From Methanocella conradii HZ254 (GTDB lineage: Archaea > Halobacteriota > Methanocellia > Methanocellales > Methanocellaceae), in NCBI RefSeq assembly GCF_000251105.1, contig NC_017034.1:248001-312000 (forward strand): a stretch of 64,000 bases of DNA, in the 5' to 3' direction. Positions within the stretch are counted from its first letter, which is position 1; each line of letters begins with the position of its first letter. The position numbers were made by a program, and so were the translations under genes. The notes beneath the pieces were generated by a model. That model was not told where the DNA came from, did not search any database, and was given only the letters and a program-made list of their open reading frames with translations. Positions 43,491 to 51,018 of the stretch are shown here, piece after piece.

Positions 43491-44405
43491 GTGAGCAAGG
43501 ATATGATAAAATCCAACTTTTATTTTTTCATTATAATTTTATTTTTAATGATGTTTATCACAATATATGCGAGTCAGTCTTTTATCGTAAATGCTCTTGA
43601 TACTACAGGATCTCAGCCAGGTTTTACTGCTTACGACCGCATCAACGATTCTTTATCAGATCTTTATAATAAATACCCAGATACTAATGATAGTAGAGTG
43701 ATTATGGACTTTACAAACGCTCATGGATTTGGCGGTTGGTACTCGAAAAATGCATACGAAGGCTATGCTGACTCGTATCCCGAAGATGCTAAAAAGCCCG
43801 TTGCATACGATTATTTATACATACTTCCGGCAAAGGATTACGATAAGAAACTCATCGTCCTTTATCAGACGATGGGTGCATGGACGAATACTAGTGAGAA
43901 TGGCATTAGATGGACTTTAGAAATAAACATAAGCGAGGAACGCCCGCAGGCTTCCTCTGTCTATGAGCTATTCTGGCCTGGCTCCGATTATTTGTTTGAA
44001 TTTTACGGAATGCATCCCAATGCCAAGAATAATTCGGAGATAGAGAACTTTATAAATACGTATGGAATGAGCGGCTGGTATGAAAAAACGGCATATCCAG
44101 GATTTAAATACATATACGTGCTACCGAAGAGGGATTATTATAATAACCTGGTCTTCCTGAACGAGATAACGGATGAGCGCCGAGTTAATACCAGCATCAG
44201 GTGGGTAAAGTTTATCGATAAAGGAGAGGAGCTTCCGCCGTTGAACGAGAGCGAGGCACGGGCCATGGGAATTATCGGCAGTGCCACGCCGGAGATCAAA
44301 ACGGATACCGTGAGCGCCACACCTGCTCCAGGCTTCGTGCCCGTATCGGCCATGGCCGGGGTCGCCATCGCGTTGTTGATAAAAATGAAAAGGAAATCCG
44401 AATAG
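43491..44405 (+). CDS. Surface protein with duplicated domain and C-terminal membrane anchor
   Basis: Unrecognised 304-aa exported protein. It has an N-terminal TM/signal (FIIILFLMMFITIYA), then two copies of one domain: FTNAHGFGGWYSKNAYEGY ... YLYILPAKDYDKKLIVL and FINTYGMSGWYEKTAYPGF ... YIYVLPKRDYYNNLVFL. A C-terminal TM (VPVSAMAGVAIALLI) is preceded by PGF and followed by Lys/Arg, like a PGF-CTERM or simple tail anchor. The GTG start has GGAGG 10 nt upstream. It is 25 nt after the transglutaminase-like gene and probably in the same operon, so a shared surface role is likely. AT-richer than the flanking core genes. Confidence 0.75.
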   Translation: MSKDMIKSNFYFFIIILFLMMFITIYASQSFIVNALDTTGSQPGFTAYDRINDSLSDLYNKYPDTNDSRVIMDFTNAHGFGGWYSKNAYEGYADSYPEDAKKPVAYDYLYILPAKDYDKKLIVLYQTMGAWTNTSENGIRWTLEINISEERPQASSVYELFWPGSDYLFEFYGMHPNAKNNSEIENFINTYGMSGWYEKTAYPGFKYIYVLPKRDYYNNLVFLNEITDERRVNTSIRWVKFIDKGEELPPLNESEARAMGIIGSATPEIKTDTVSATPAPGFVPVSAMAGVAIALLIKMKRKSE

Positions 44406-44710
44406 CATGTTAACCGTAGGAATAAGAGGCCCATGTACCTGGGCATACTGTGGAATTGGTTTATGTCCTGCGGGCGCCCCATAAAAATGAATAAATATCA
44501 CAACAATATTATATATTTTGACGGTGATACTTAATTGGATAAAGGAGCCGGAGGGAGTATATAAATATCCACAAAGTTTTTATTTTGCCGTTACAGAGTA
44601 AATGGTCGGAGGCCGTATTTTTCGCTTTCATTAATGCGATGCTCCTCCCATGATAAAAAGTATTTATCCTATGTATGAGACAAAACGCTGAGAACGAACG
44701 GTGATGGCAA
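44406..44710. other. 305-nt intergenic region upstream of lonB
   Basis: No ORF with coding character seen. It contains two TATA-like elements on the plus strand: GAGTATATAAATATCC near 44556-44571, with no gene placed to use it, and AAGTATTTATCC at 44659-44670, which suits lonB with a leader of about 20 nt. No repeat or conserved RNA fold recognised. Confidence 0.4.
44659..44670 (+). promoter_or_regulatory. TATA box of lonB
   Basis: AAGTATTTATCC predicts a start near 44690. GGTGAT at 44700-44705, an exact match to the 16S anti-SD end, then precedes the TTG at 44711. Confidence 0.55.
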
Positions 44711-46621
44711 TTGAGTGAAGAGGTAAAAATGGAAAAGCAAGACGACCTGTGCGGCGGCCTCGAGTTCAGCTCGACCAGCGAGATCGAGGTTCCCACGAAG
44801 CTGATCGACCAGGTGATCGGCCAGGAGCACGCTGTCGAGGTCATCAAGAAGGCCGCTAACCAGCGCCGCCACGTCATGATGATAGGCACGCCGGGCACGG
44901 GCAAATCGATGCTCGCAAAGGCCATGGCCGAACTTCTCCCCAAGGAGGAGCTACAGGACGTTCTCATCTACCACAACCCTGAGGACCCCAATAACCCGAA
45001 GGTCAGGGTGGTCCCCGCGGGCAAGGGCAAGCAGATAGTAAACGCCCACAAGGCTGAGGCCCAGAAGAACTCCCAGCTTCGCAACCTCATCATAGTCTGC
45101 TCCATGCTGGGCATACTCGTGTTCGCCTTCGTCTACATGAACTCGCAGTTCATGTGGGCGGTCATCGCCGTGCTGCTATTACTACTCCTTTTGAGATATG
45201 TTACCCCGAAGGAGACGGTTATAACCCCAAAGCTTTTGGTGTCTAACCAGGGCAGGACTACGGCTCCATTCATAGACGCCACCGGCGCACATGCCGGCGC
45301 CCTCCTGGGCGACGTGAGGCACGACCCGTTCCAGTCGGGCGGCCTCGAGACCCCGGCTCACGAGCGCGTCGAGGCAGGAGCCATACACAAGGCACATAAA
45401 GGCGTTCTATTCATAGATGAGATTAACACGCTCCGGATGGAGAGCCAGCAGCATCTGCTGACGGCCCTCCAGGAGAAAAAGTTCCACATAACCGGCCAGT
45501 CTGAGCGCTCCTCCGGCGCGATGGTCAAGACGGACCCGGTGCCCTGCGACTTTATTATGGTGCTTGCGGGTAACCTGGACGCTAAGGAGGGCATGCACCC
45601 GGCGCTGAGGAGCCGTATCAAGGGCTACGGCTACGAGCTATACATGCAGGACACCATGGAGGATACTCCTGAGAACCGGCGGAAGCTCGTGCGCTTCGTG
45701 GCCCAGGAAGTGCTCAGGGATGGCAAGATACCGCACTTCGACAGGAGCGCAGTAGAGGAAATAATCAGGGAGGCCAGGCGGAGGGCGGGCCGCAAGGGCC
45801 ACCTGACCCTGAAGCTCAGAGACCTTGGCGGCCTGGTGAGGGTCTCGGGCGACATAGCCCGCGCCGAGGGGGCTCAACTCACCACGGCTGAGCACGTGTT
45901 GAAGGCCAAGAAGATATCCCGCTCTGTCGAGCAGCAGCTCGCCGATACGTATCTTGATAGAAGGAAGGACTATCGCCTGTTCAAGGTGACCGGCGAGGAG
46001 GTGGGCCGCGTAAATGGCCTGGCCGTAATAGGCGGCGACTCCGGCATCGTGCTTCCCATCGTGGCGGAAGTCACCCCGGCCATATCCAAGTCCGAGGGCC
46101 ACGTCTACGCCACGGGCAAGCTCAAGTCGATCGCTAAGGAGTCGGTGCAGAACGTGAGCGCCATCATCAAGAAGTACACCGGCTACGACATAGCCAGCAT
46201 GGACGTCCACATCCAGTTCGTGGGGGCTTACGAGGGCGTCGAGGGGGACAGCGCCTCCGTGTCGATAGCGACGGCGGTCATATCCGCCCTGTCCCAGATA
46301 CCCGTGGACCAGAGCGTGGCCATGACCGGCAGCCTCTCCGTAAGGGGCGAGGTGCTCCCCATAGGTGGTGTCACCTATAAGATAGAGGCGGCCGCCCTGG
46401 CGGGCATCCAGACGGTGCTCATCCCGAAGTCCAACATGGGCGACGTGCTCATCGAAGAGTACTACAAGGATAAGGTCAGGATAGTGCCCGTCTCTAACAT
46501 CAGCGAGGTGCTCGAGTACGCCCTGGTTGGCAAGATGAAGGAGTCCTTCCTGGATAAGATCCGCAACTTTAGCGTGGATAAGATGGGCATCGGCATCTTT
46601 GATAAGGCCCTTCCGCATTGA
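44711..46621 (+). CDS. lonB: Membrane-anchored ATP-dependent protease LonB
   Basis: Archaeal LonB, 636 aa: an AAA+ domain with Walker A GTPGTGKS, interrupted by two TM helices (LIIVCSMLGILVFAFVYM, MWAVIAVLLLLLLLRYV) that anchor it to the membrane, then Walker B GVLFIDEIN and a C-terminal serine-lysine protease domain with the catalytic Ser in EGDSASVSIA and Lys in GGVTYKIEAA. The TTG start has GGTGAT 5 nt upstream; ATG at 44729 is an alternative. It degrades unfolded membrane and cytosolic proteins. Confidence 0.96.
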   Translation: MSEEVKMEKQDDLCGGLEFSSTSEIEVPTKLIDQVIGQEHAVEVIKKAANQRRHVMMIGTPGTGKSMLAKAMAELLPKEELQDVLIYHNPEDPNNPKVRVVPAGKGKQIVNAHKAEAQKNSQLRNLIIVCSMLGILVFAFVYMNSQFMWAVIAVLLLLLLLRYVTPKETVITPKLLVSNQGRTTAPFIDATGAHAGALLGDVRHDPFQSGGLETPAHERVEAGAIHKAHKGVLFIDEINTLRMESQQHLLTALQEKKFHITGQSERSSGAMVKTDPVPCDFIMVLAGNLDAKEGMHPALRSRIKGYGYELYMQDTMEDTPENRRKLVRFVAQEVLRDGKIPHFDRSAVEEIIREARRRAGRKGHLTLKLRDLGGLVRVSGDIARAEGAQLTTAEHVLKAKKISRSVEQQLADTYLDRRKDYRLFKVTGEEVGRVNGLAVIGGDSGIVLPIVAEVTPAISKSEGHVYATGKLKSIAKESVQNVSAIIKKYTGYDIASMDVHIQFVGAYEGVEGDSASVSIATAVISALSQIPVDQSVAMTGSLSVRGEVLPIGGVTYKIEAAALAGIQTVLIPKSNMGDVLIEEYYKDKVRIVPVSNISEVLEYALVGKMKESFLDKIRNFSVDKMGIGIFDKALPH

Positions 46622-46665
46622 GTGGCGTCGGCTTTTTATCGACGCCCATCCTTTTAAGTGATACC

Positions 46666-47985
46666 ATGGAATTCTACGACGTAAGAGAGCTGGATGGATA
46701 TAATGTTTCTATTGTATATGATAATGGCGAAGTCGACGAGATCTCGGAGCACTTTTTTAAGGGCGGGGCGGTGAGGGCCCTGGTAGGCGGCTCCTTCGGC
46801 TTCACGAGCGTCGATGATTTGGAAAAAATCGGCACGGCCATAAAGGATGCCATTGCAATCGCCAGGAAGATGGACGGGCTCAACCCCCGGCCACCCATCG
46901 AGCTTGCGCCCATGCCTAAACTGAGAAAGGACGTGTATAAGGCTAAAAAAGACCCCGCAAGCGTCCCTCTCGAGGAAAAGCAGCGCCTCGTGAAGGACAT
47001 CGAGGAGGCGCTTAGGGGCGATTTAATAAAGAGCACCAGGGTCACCTACTCTGAGGCGTACACGCATAATATTTTCAAATCCTCAGAGGGGGATGAGGTG
47101 GAATTTGAAATTTACAGGACGGGGTTTAGCTGCGTGGCCGTTGCGAAGGATGGAGGCGCCATGCAGATGGGCCGGAGTAGCTACTTTAACGTGGGCGGAT
47201 ACGAGGTGTTCGACCAGTGTGACCCCCTAAAGCTGGCTGAAGAGGCCAGGAAGGAGGCCATCACGCTTTTGAGGGCCGGGTCCCCGCCGGCAGGCCGCTT
47301 CGACGTCATACTGGACCCGGAGCTGGCGGGTGTATTTATTCATGAGGCCGTGGGCCACGCAGCCGAGGCCGACACGGTGCTCGAGGGCGACTCGTGCATC
47401 GAGGGCATGATTGGCTCCACGATAGGAAGCGAGCTGGTGACCGTGAGAGATGACCCTACGCTGTTGCGGTATGGGCATTACCCGTATGACAGCGAGGGCG
47501 TGCCTTCGCAGCCCACGACCATAATCGAGCATGGCGTCCTTAAATCGTATTTGAACTCGAGGGAGACTGCGCTAAAGTTTAGCGGGCATCCGGGTAACGC
47601 CCGCTCCAGCGGCCTGATGAGGCCGGTGGTGCGCATGAGCAACACTTTTATTGAGAACGAGGACATGTCGGTCGAGGAGGTGTTCGAGGGCGTGGACGGC
47701 GTATACCTGAAAGGCTCGCGGGGCGGCCAGGTAAACACTGGAGAGGGGATATTCCAGTTCAACGCGGTGATGGGCTACATCGTTGAGAACGGGCAGATTG
47801 GAAAGCCCATCAGGGACGTCTCGATTTCCGACAGCACGCTCAGGACGCTTAAGAGCATCGTGCGGGTCGCTAACGACCTCGAGTTTCACTCGGGACGCTG
47901 CGGCAAGGCCGGGCAGAGCGTGCCAGTCGCGGACGGCTCTCCGCACATCCTCGTCAAGGACGCGGTCGTGGGGGGCTCCGCATGA
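46666..47985 (+). CDS. tldD: Metalloprotease TldD
   Basis: TldD, 439 aa, the zinc-binding catalytic half of the TldD/TldE heterodimer. The motif HEAVGHAAEAD (HExxxH type) is near residue 225. TldD/E cleave unfolded peptides and in bacteria mature microcin B17. The start is set at ATG 46666, which gives the family N-terminus; the open frame upstream runs back to the lonB stop but has no role. It overlaps tldE by 4 nt (ATGA). Confidence 0.95.
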   Translation: MEFYDVRELDGYNVSIVYDNGEVDEISEHFFKGGAVRALVGGSFGFTSVDDLEKIGTAIKDAIAIARKMDGLNPRPPIELAPMPKLRKDVYKAKKDPASVPLEEKQRLVKDIEEALRGDLIKSTRVTYSEAYTHNIFKSSEGDEVEFEIYRTGFSCVAVAKDGGAMQMGRSSYFNVGGYEVFDQCDPLKLAEEARKEAITLLRAGSPPAGRFDVILDPELAGVFIHEAVGHAAEADTVLEGDSCIEGMIGSTIGSELVTVRDDPTLLRYGHYPYDSEGVPSQPTTIIEHGVLKSYLNSRETALKFSGHPGNARSSGLMRPVVRMSNTFIENEDMSVEEVFEGVDGVYLKGSRGGQVNTGEGIFQFNAVMGYIVENGQIGKPIRDVSISDSTLRTLKSIVRVANDLEFHSGRCGKAGQSVPVADGSPHILVKDAVVGGSA

Positions 47986-49295
47986 GCCTAAAAAAGCTCG
48001 TTGAGCTGGCCTTGAAGGAGGGCGCCACCGAGGCCGAGGTTTTCTGCTCTAAGGCTAGGCTGGTCAACGTCGAGACGCAGAGGGGTAGCGTCGGCTTCGC
48101 CGAGGAGAGCGCCTCGGAGGGCCTGGGAATCCGCGTGGTCGCCGGCGGAGCTTTAGGTTTTTCCTCGGTCAACGACCCCCGGAGGTACGAAGAGGCAGTG
48201 AAGGCGGCGGTCAGGTGCGCGAGGGCGCGAGGGCCGGACCCATCGTTGAAGGGCCTCCCCAGGCCAGGGCAATATAGAGCCGCCACTGGCATATACGACA
48301 GGCGCCTCGAGGAGCTTAGCCTGGACGAGTGCATCGACATGGCTGCGGCCATGGTGGCCGAGGCCAAAAAGGATAAGGACATCTCGGTCACCTTCGGCAA
48401 GCTTACGAGCCAGGCCTCCGAGACCTCCATCGTAAGCTCGAGCGGTATAGATGCCTGCGAGAAGGAGACCGCAGTCTACGGCTATATCGACGTGATATTA
48501 AAAAAGGATGGCCAGGTGTCCACAGCCTTCGATTACGACGTGTCGAGGGCCTGGGACGTCGACTTCTCCCTCGTGGGAGAGAGGGCGGCGGAGCTGGCGA
48601 GAAGCTCGCTTAACGCCGTCTCGGTGGAGAGCGGCTCCTATGACGTCTTGCTGGGGCCTCAGGCCTTTGCCGACATCATGGAGGGCACGCTGCTGTTCGC
48701 CATTAACGCCGAGAGCGTGCAGAAGGGCAGGTCGAGCCTTTCCAGTAAGATGGGAGAGAGGGTGGCCGTGGATGGACTAACGATGGTCGACGACGGCCTC
48801 TTGCCCGGCGGCCTTGGCACGTCGAGCTTTGACGACGAGGGCGTCCCCACCCAACAAACCATAATTATAAAAGACGGCATACTCGAGTCGTTTATCTACG
48901 ACTCCTACACGGCGGGCAAGGAGGGCCGGGAGTCGACGGGCAACGCCATGAGGGGCACGTACCAGCTCAGCCCAAAGGTGGGACCCCACAACGTCCGCTT
49001 CGAGTACCCGAGGAGCGATGTCATAGGAGAGACTGAAAGGGGTATCTACGTGAACTCTATAATAGGCGCCCATACCGCCAACCCCGTGACTGGCGACTTC
49101 TCGGTCGAGTGCCGAAACTCGTTCGTCGTGGAGGGCGGCCAAAAGATAAAACCAATAAAGTCTCTCATGCTCAGCGGTAACGCCTTCGACTTCTTAAGGA
49201 AGATAGATGGCATGGGCAGGGATGACCGCAAGGTCGGGGCCTTCGTCACCCCAACTGTCAAGGTCAAAGATGTGCGGGTCACGCGGGGCTCGTAA
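47982..49295 (+). CDS. tldE: TldE/PmbA protease subunit
   Basis: TldE (PmbA), 437 aa, the partner of TldD that lacks the HExxxH motif. It shows the family start LVELALKEGATEAEVF, VAGGALGFSSVNDP and the conserved DDEGVPTQQTIIIKDG and YTAGKEGRESTGNAMRG blocks. Translationally coupled to tldD. Confidence 0.94.
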   Translation: MSLKKLVELALKEGATEAEVFCSKARLVNVETQRGSVGFAEESASEGLGIRVVAGGALGFSSVNDPRRYEEAVKAAVRCARARGPDPSLKGLPRPGQYRAATGIYDRRLEELSLDECIDMAAAMVAEAKKDKDISVTFGKLTSQASETSIVSSSGIDACEKETAVYGYIDVILKKDGQVSTAFDYDVSRAWDVDFSLVGERAAELARSSLNAVSVESGSYDVLLGPQAFADIMEGTLLFAINAESVQKGRSSLSSKMGERVAVDGLTMVDDGLLPGGLGTSSFDDEGVPTQQTIIIKDGILESFIYDSYTAGKEGRESTGNAMRGTYQLSPKVGPHNVRFEYPRSDVIGETERGIYVNSIIGAHTANPVTGDFSVECRNSFVVEGGQKIKPIKSLMLSGNAFDFLRKIDGMGRDDRKVGAFVTPTVKVKDVRVTRGS

Positions 49296-49383
49296 TTCAT
49301 AAGCAGGGGGCACCCCTGCTTTCCAATAACTTATATATCTATCTAGAGATAACTACCTTTGAACTCAAAAGAGCCGATTCAAT

Positions 49384-50058
49384 ATGAAACGAATATTTCA
49401 GCGTATTTTCTTTCCAGCACTTTTATTAATCTTGCTGCTCTCCATTATAGCTCTGGCGTATGGCATAAGTGTTGAGAAAAAGAGTATGCAGCCCAATATT
49501 CGTCTCGATCCCTATTTTCATGCTCCTCAAGATAGGGAAGATGTAATCGTTTATTTTAAGGAGATGCCTTCATCAATTGAAGAATTCGCATCGTCTTACG
49601 GTGTCACCCCAATTTTCGTTAAGGACGATATTAAAATGGCCGCGTTTGAGACTTCGCCTACGAGAGTACCTGGCGTGACCAGCCAAAAGACTAAGGAACT
49701 TATAGAACAAATCTCCAAAGATCCACTTGTAGAGTCGGTTAAAGTAGATACATTCATGTTTACGGATAAAAAATCGGATATCAAAGCGATGCCTGAGGTA
49801 ATTACCCCGGAAGACCTTGATAAAAATGGCACTATATATTCTCATGAAAAGGTTATTGTTGGATTCTGGAGGTTTCCTCCGTCTCTTGAGGATTTTGCCG
49901 CCAAATATGGGGGGAGGCTGGTCAATCTAACCGAGGGTGACCGGAATTTACTGACAGCAATGTTCGAGACCGATGACATGACAGGTTTTATAAATAATGT
50001 ATCAAAAGACCCATACGTTAGGTATGTTGAGCCAAACATCGTAGGCCATGTCTGTTGA
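49384..50058 (+). CDS. Secreted protein of two protease-propeptide (I9)-like domains
   Basis: A 224-aa protein with an N-terminal TM/signal (FFPALLLILLLSIIALAYG) and two similar ferredoxin-like domains: DVIVYFKEMPSSIEEFASSY ... ISKDPLVESVKVDTF and KVIVGFWRFPPSLEDFAAKY ... VSKDPYVRYVEPNIV. The pattern matches S8-protease propeptides and I9 inhibitors, including the VxYVExN end; the subtilisin at 20326 has the same end (VKYVEKDQ). No protease domain follows, so it is likely a free inhibitor or chaperone of secreted subtilases. AT-richer than tldDE. Confidence 0.7.
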   Translation: MKRIFQRIFFPALLLILLLSIIALAYGISVEKKSMQPNIRLDPYFHAPQDREDVIVYFKEMPSSIEEFASSYGVTPIFVKDDIKMAAFETSPTRVPGVTSQKTKELIEQISKDPLVESVKVDTFMFTDKKSDIKAMPEVITPEDLDKNGTIYSHEKVIVGFWRFPPSLEDFAAKYGGRLVNLTEGDRNLLTAMFETDDMTGFINNVSKDPYVRYVEPNIVGHVC

Positions 50059-50073
50059 TGATGTTACATTGTT

Positions 50074-50088
50074 CTTTTTTTTTGTAAA
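50074..50088 (+). terminator. T-rich terminator after the I9-like gene
   Basis: A run of nine T within TTCTTTTTTTTTG, 15 nt after the stop codon, is the usual archaeal intrinsic stop signal. Confidence 0.55.
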
Positions 50089-50222
50089 TTGCCTGGCTCA
50101 GATTATTTCGAACGGAAGGATAAATTTGGCTTTTTTTGCGGGAGAACAAAATATAAGCCGATGACGTGCCTAGTTAGGATAGCGACCTGGACAGCTACCC
50201 CCAGCCGCAGGGAGGACGAAAA

Positions 50223-50528
50223 ATGAACTTCAGGCTGCTCGCCATGTGTATCTTTGCCTTGCCCGCGGTGGCCGCCTCGGGCTGCGTGCTAGAGCCGACG
50301 CCGGTGTCTTCGCCCACACCCACGCCGACTGCCACCCCTGCGCCGACCATGTGGCCGCCAGCAACGATAGACACCATAATGAGCACGCAGGTTAGCATTG
50401 AATACCTCAACGTGTCATACAGTAGAGACGTAAAGACGATGCAGGCGGAGAACTTCTCAATCCTCCTGGAGAATAAGGGCCACACATGGGCGAATAACAC
50501 CTTTCTAACTACACAAAACAAACACTAG
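50223..50528 (+). CDS. Truncated secreted lipoprotein
   Basis: A 101-aa ORF with a lipoprotein signal (LLAMCIFALPAVAASGC, lipobox ASGC), a Thr-Pro spacer (TPTPTATPAPT) and the start of a beta-rich domain (VSIEYLNVSYSRDVKTMQAE). The last codons (TTQNKH) come from an inverted-repeat element that begins at 50510, so the native C-terminus appears to have been cut off. A strong GGAGGA site precedes the ATG. Probably a broken gene that still has a good promoter-proximal half. Confidence 0.6.
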   Translation: MNFRLLAMCIFALPAVAASGCVLEPTPVSSPTPTPTATPAPTMWPPATIDTIMSTQVSIEYLNVSYSRDVKTMQAENFSILLENKGHTWANNTFLTTQNKH

Positions 50529-50649
50529 GCTTTTCACCACAAAGTACACAAAAAACACTAGGTACACAATCTCTTTTATTTAAAAAAATTGTGTACTTTG
50601 TGTTTCCTTGTGTTCTTTGTGGTTAATATTTTAGTGTTTGTTTTGTGTA
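50510..50649. mobile_element. MITE-like inverted-repeat element, copy 1
   Basis: A 140-nt AT-rich element with perfect 18-nt terminal inverted repeats: TACACAAAACAAACACTA (50510-50527) and its complement at 50632-50649. Inside, a second inverted pair ACCACAAAGTACACAA / TTGTGTTCTTTGTGGT spans 50536-50623. The inner 88 nt occur again in reverse orientation at 55795-55917. No ORF inside. It ends the lipoprotein reading frame. Confidence 0.7.
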
Positions 50650-50684
50650 CCTTGTGGTTAAAAAGGTAGTATTCACCTTTAGGA

Positions 50685-50745
50685 TAACGGGGCCATGGGG
50701 CGGAGAATCCCCGCTATTTTAATGTTGGGATGAATCCGCCCCTTG
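50685..50745 (+). ncRNA. Solitary TnpB-type guide RNA scaffold-like element, copy 2
   Basis: It has the same layout as the element at 18303-18366: GGGGCGG (50697-50703) pairs with CCGCCCC (50736-50742), enclosing GAGAA, an ATCCC/GGGAT hairpin (50707-50711 with 50727-50731) and the shared GGGATGAAT block. The outer helix differs in sequence from copy 1 but keeps pairing, which supports a conserved fold. No tnpB or remnant is nearby. It sits just after the MITE-like repeat. Confidence 0.45.
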
Positions 50746-50776
50746 AATCCAAACTATAAGTATAAAAACCAAAAAC

Positions 50777-50787
50777 TATTTAATAGT
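50777..50787 (+). promoter_or_regulatory. TATA box of the multi-hairpin RNA candidate
   Basis: CTATTTAATAG, placed to start transcription near 50805-50810. Confidence 0.4.
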
Positions 50788-50804
50788 ACTATACAGTATA
50801 AAGT

Positions 50805-50978
50805 TAAAGTTCCACCGTATGGGAGCAGCAGCAAAAGCGGAACCGTGTTCCGCCTTTAATCAAATAGTCTTCTATGGGCTAAGCCCGATGCCGGGATGAC
50901 TGGCTGAAAGTGCGGATGAAATCCCCGGCGAAGGGATGGAGCGCACAAGGTGGATGCTTCCGATTTCAATCGGGAGAG
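50805..50978 (+). ncRNA. Multi-hairpin RNA candidate of unknown class
   Basis: A non-coding stretch with four perfect hairpins: GCGGAAC/GTTCCGC (50837-50853), GGGC/GCCC (50876-50886), a nested GTGCG/CGCAC with ATCCC/GGGAT (50910-50946) and CCGATT/AATCGG (50960-50973). GCCGGGAT (50890-50897) could also pair with ATCCCCGGC (50921-50929), excluding the nested hairpin, so a switch is possible. It is more GC-rich than its surroundings and lies behind a TATA box. It does not match the RNase P, SRP, group II intron or riboswitch signatures I know. Confidence 0.45.
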
Positions 50979-51018
50979 AAGGTCACGTAATCGCATTAGC
51001 ATCATTCATTTACAAATG

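Noticed and set aside
50805..50978. Group II intron, RNase P RNA or cobalamin riboswitch
   Set aside because: No domain V hairpin, no conserved RNase P core and no B12-box pattern could be found on either strand.
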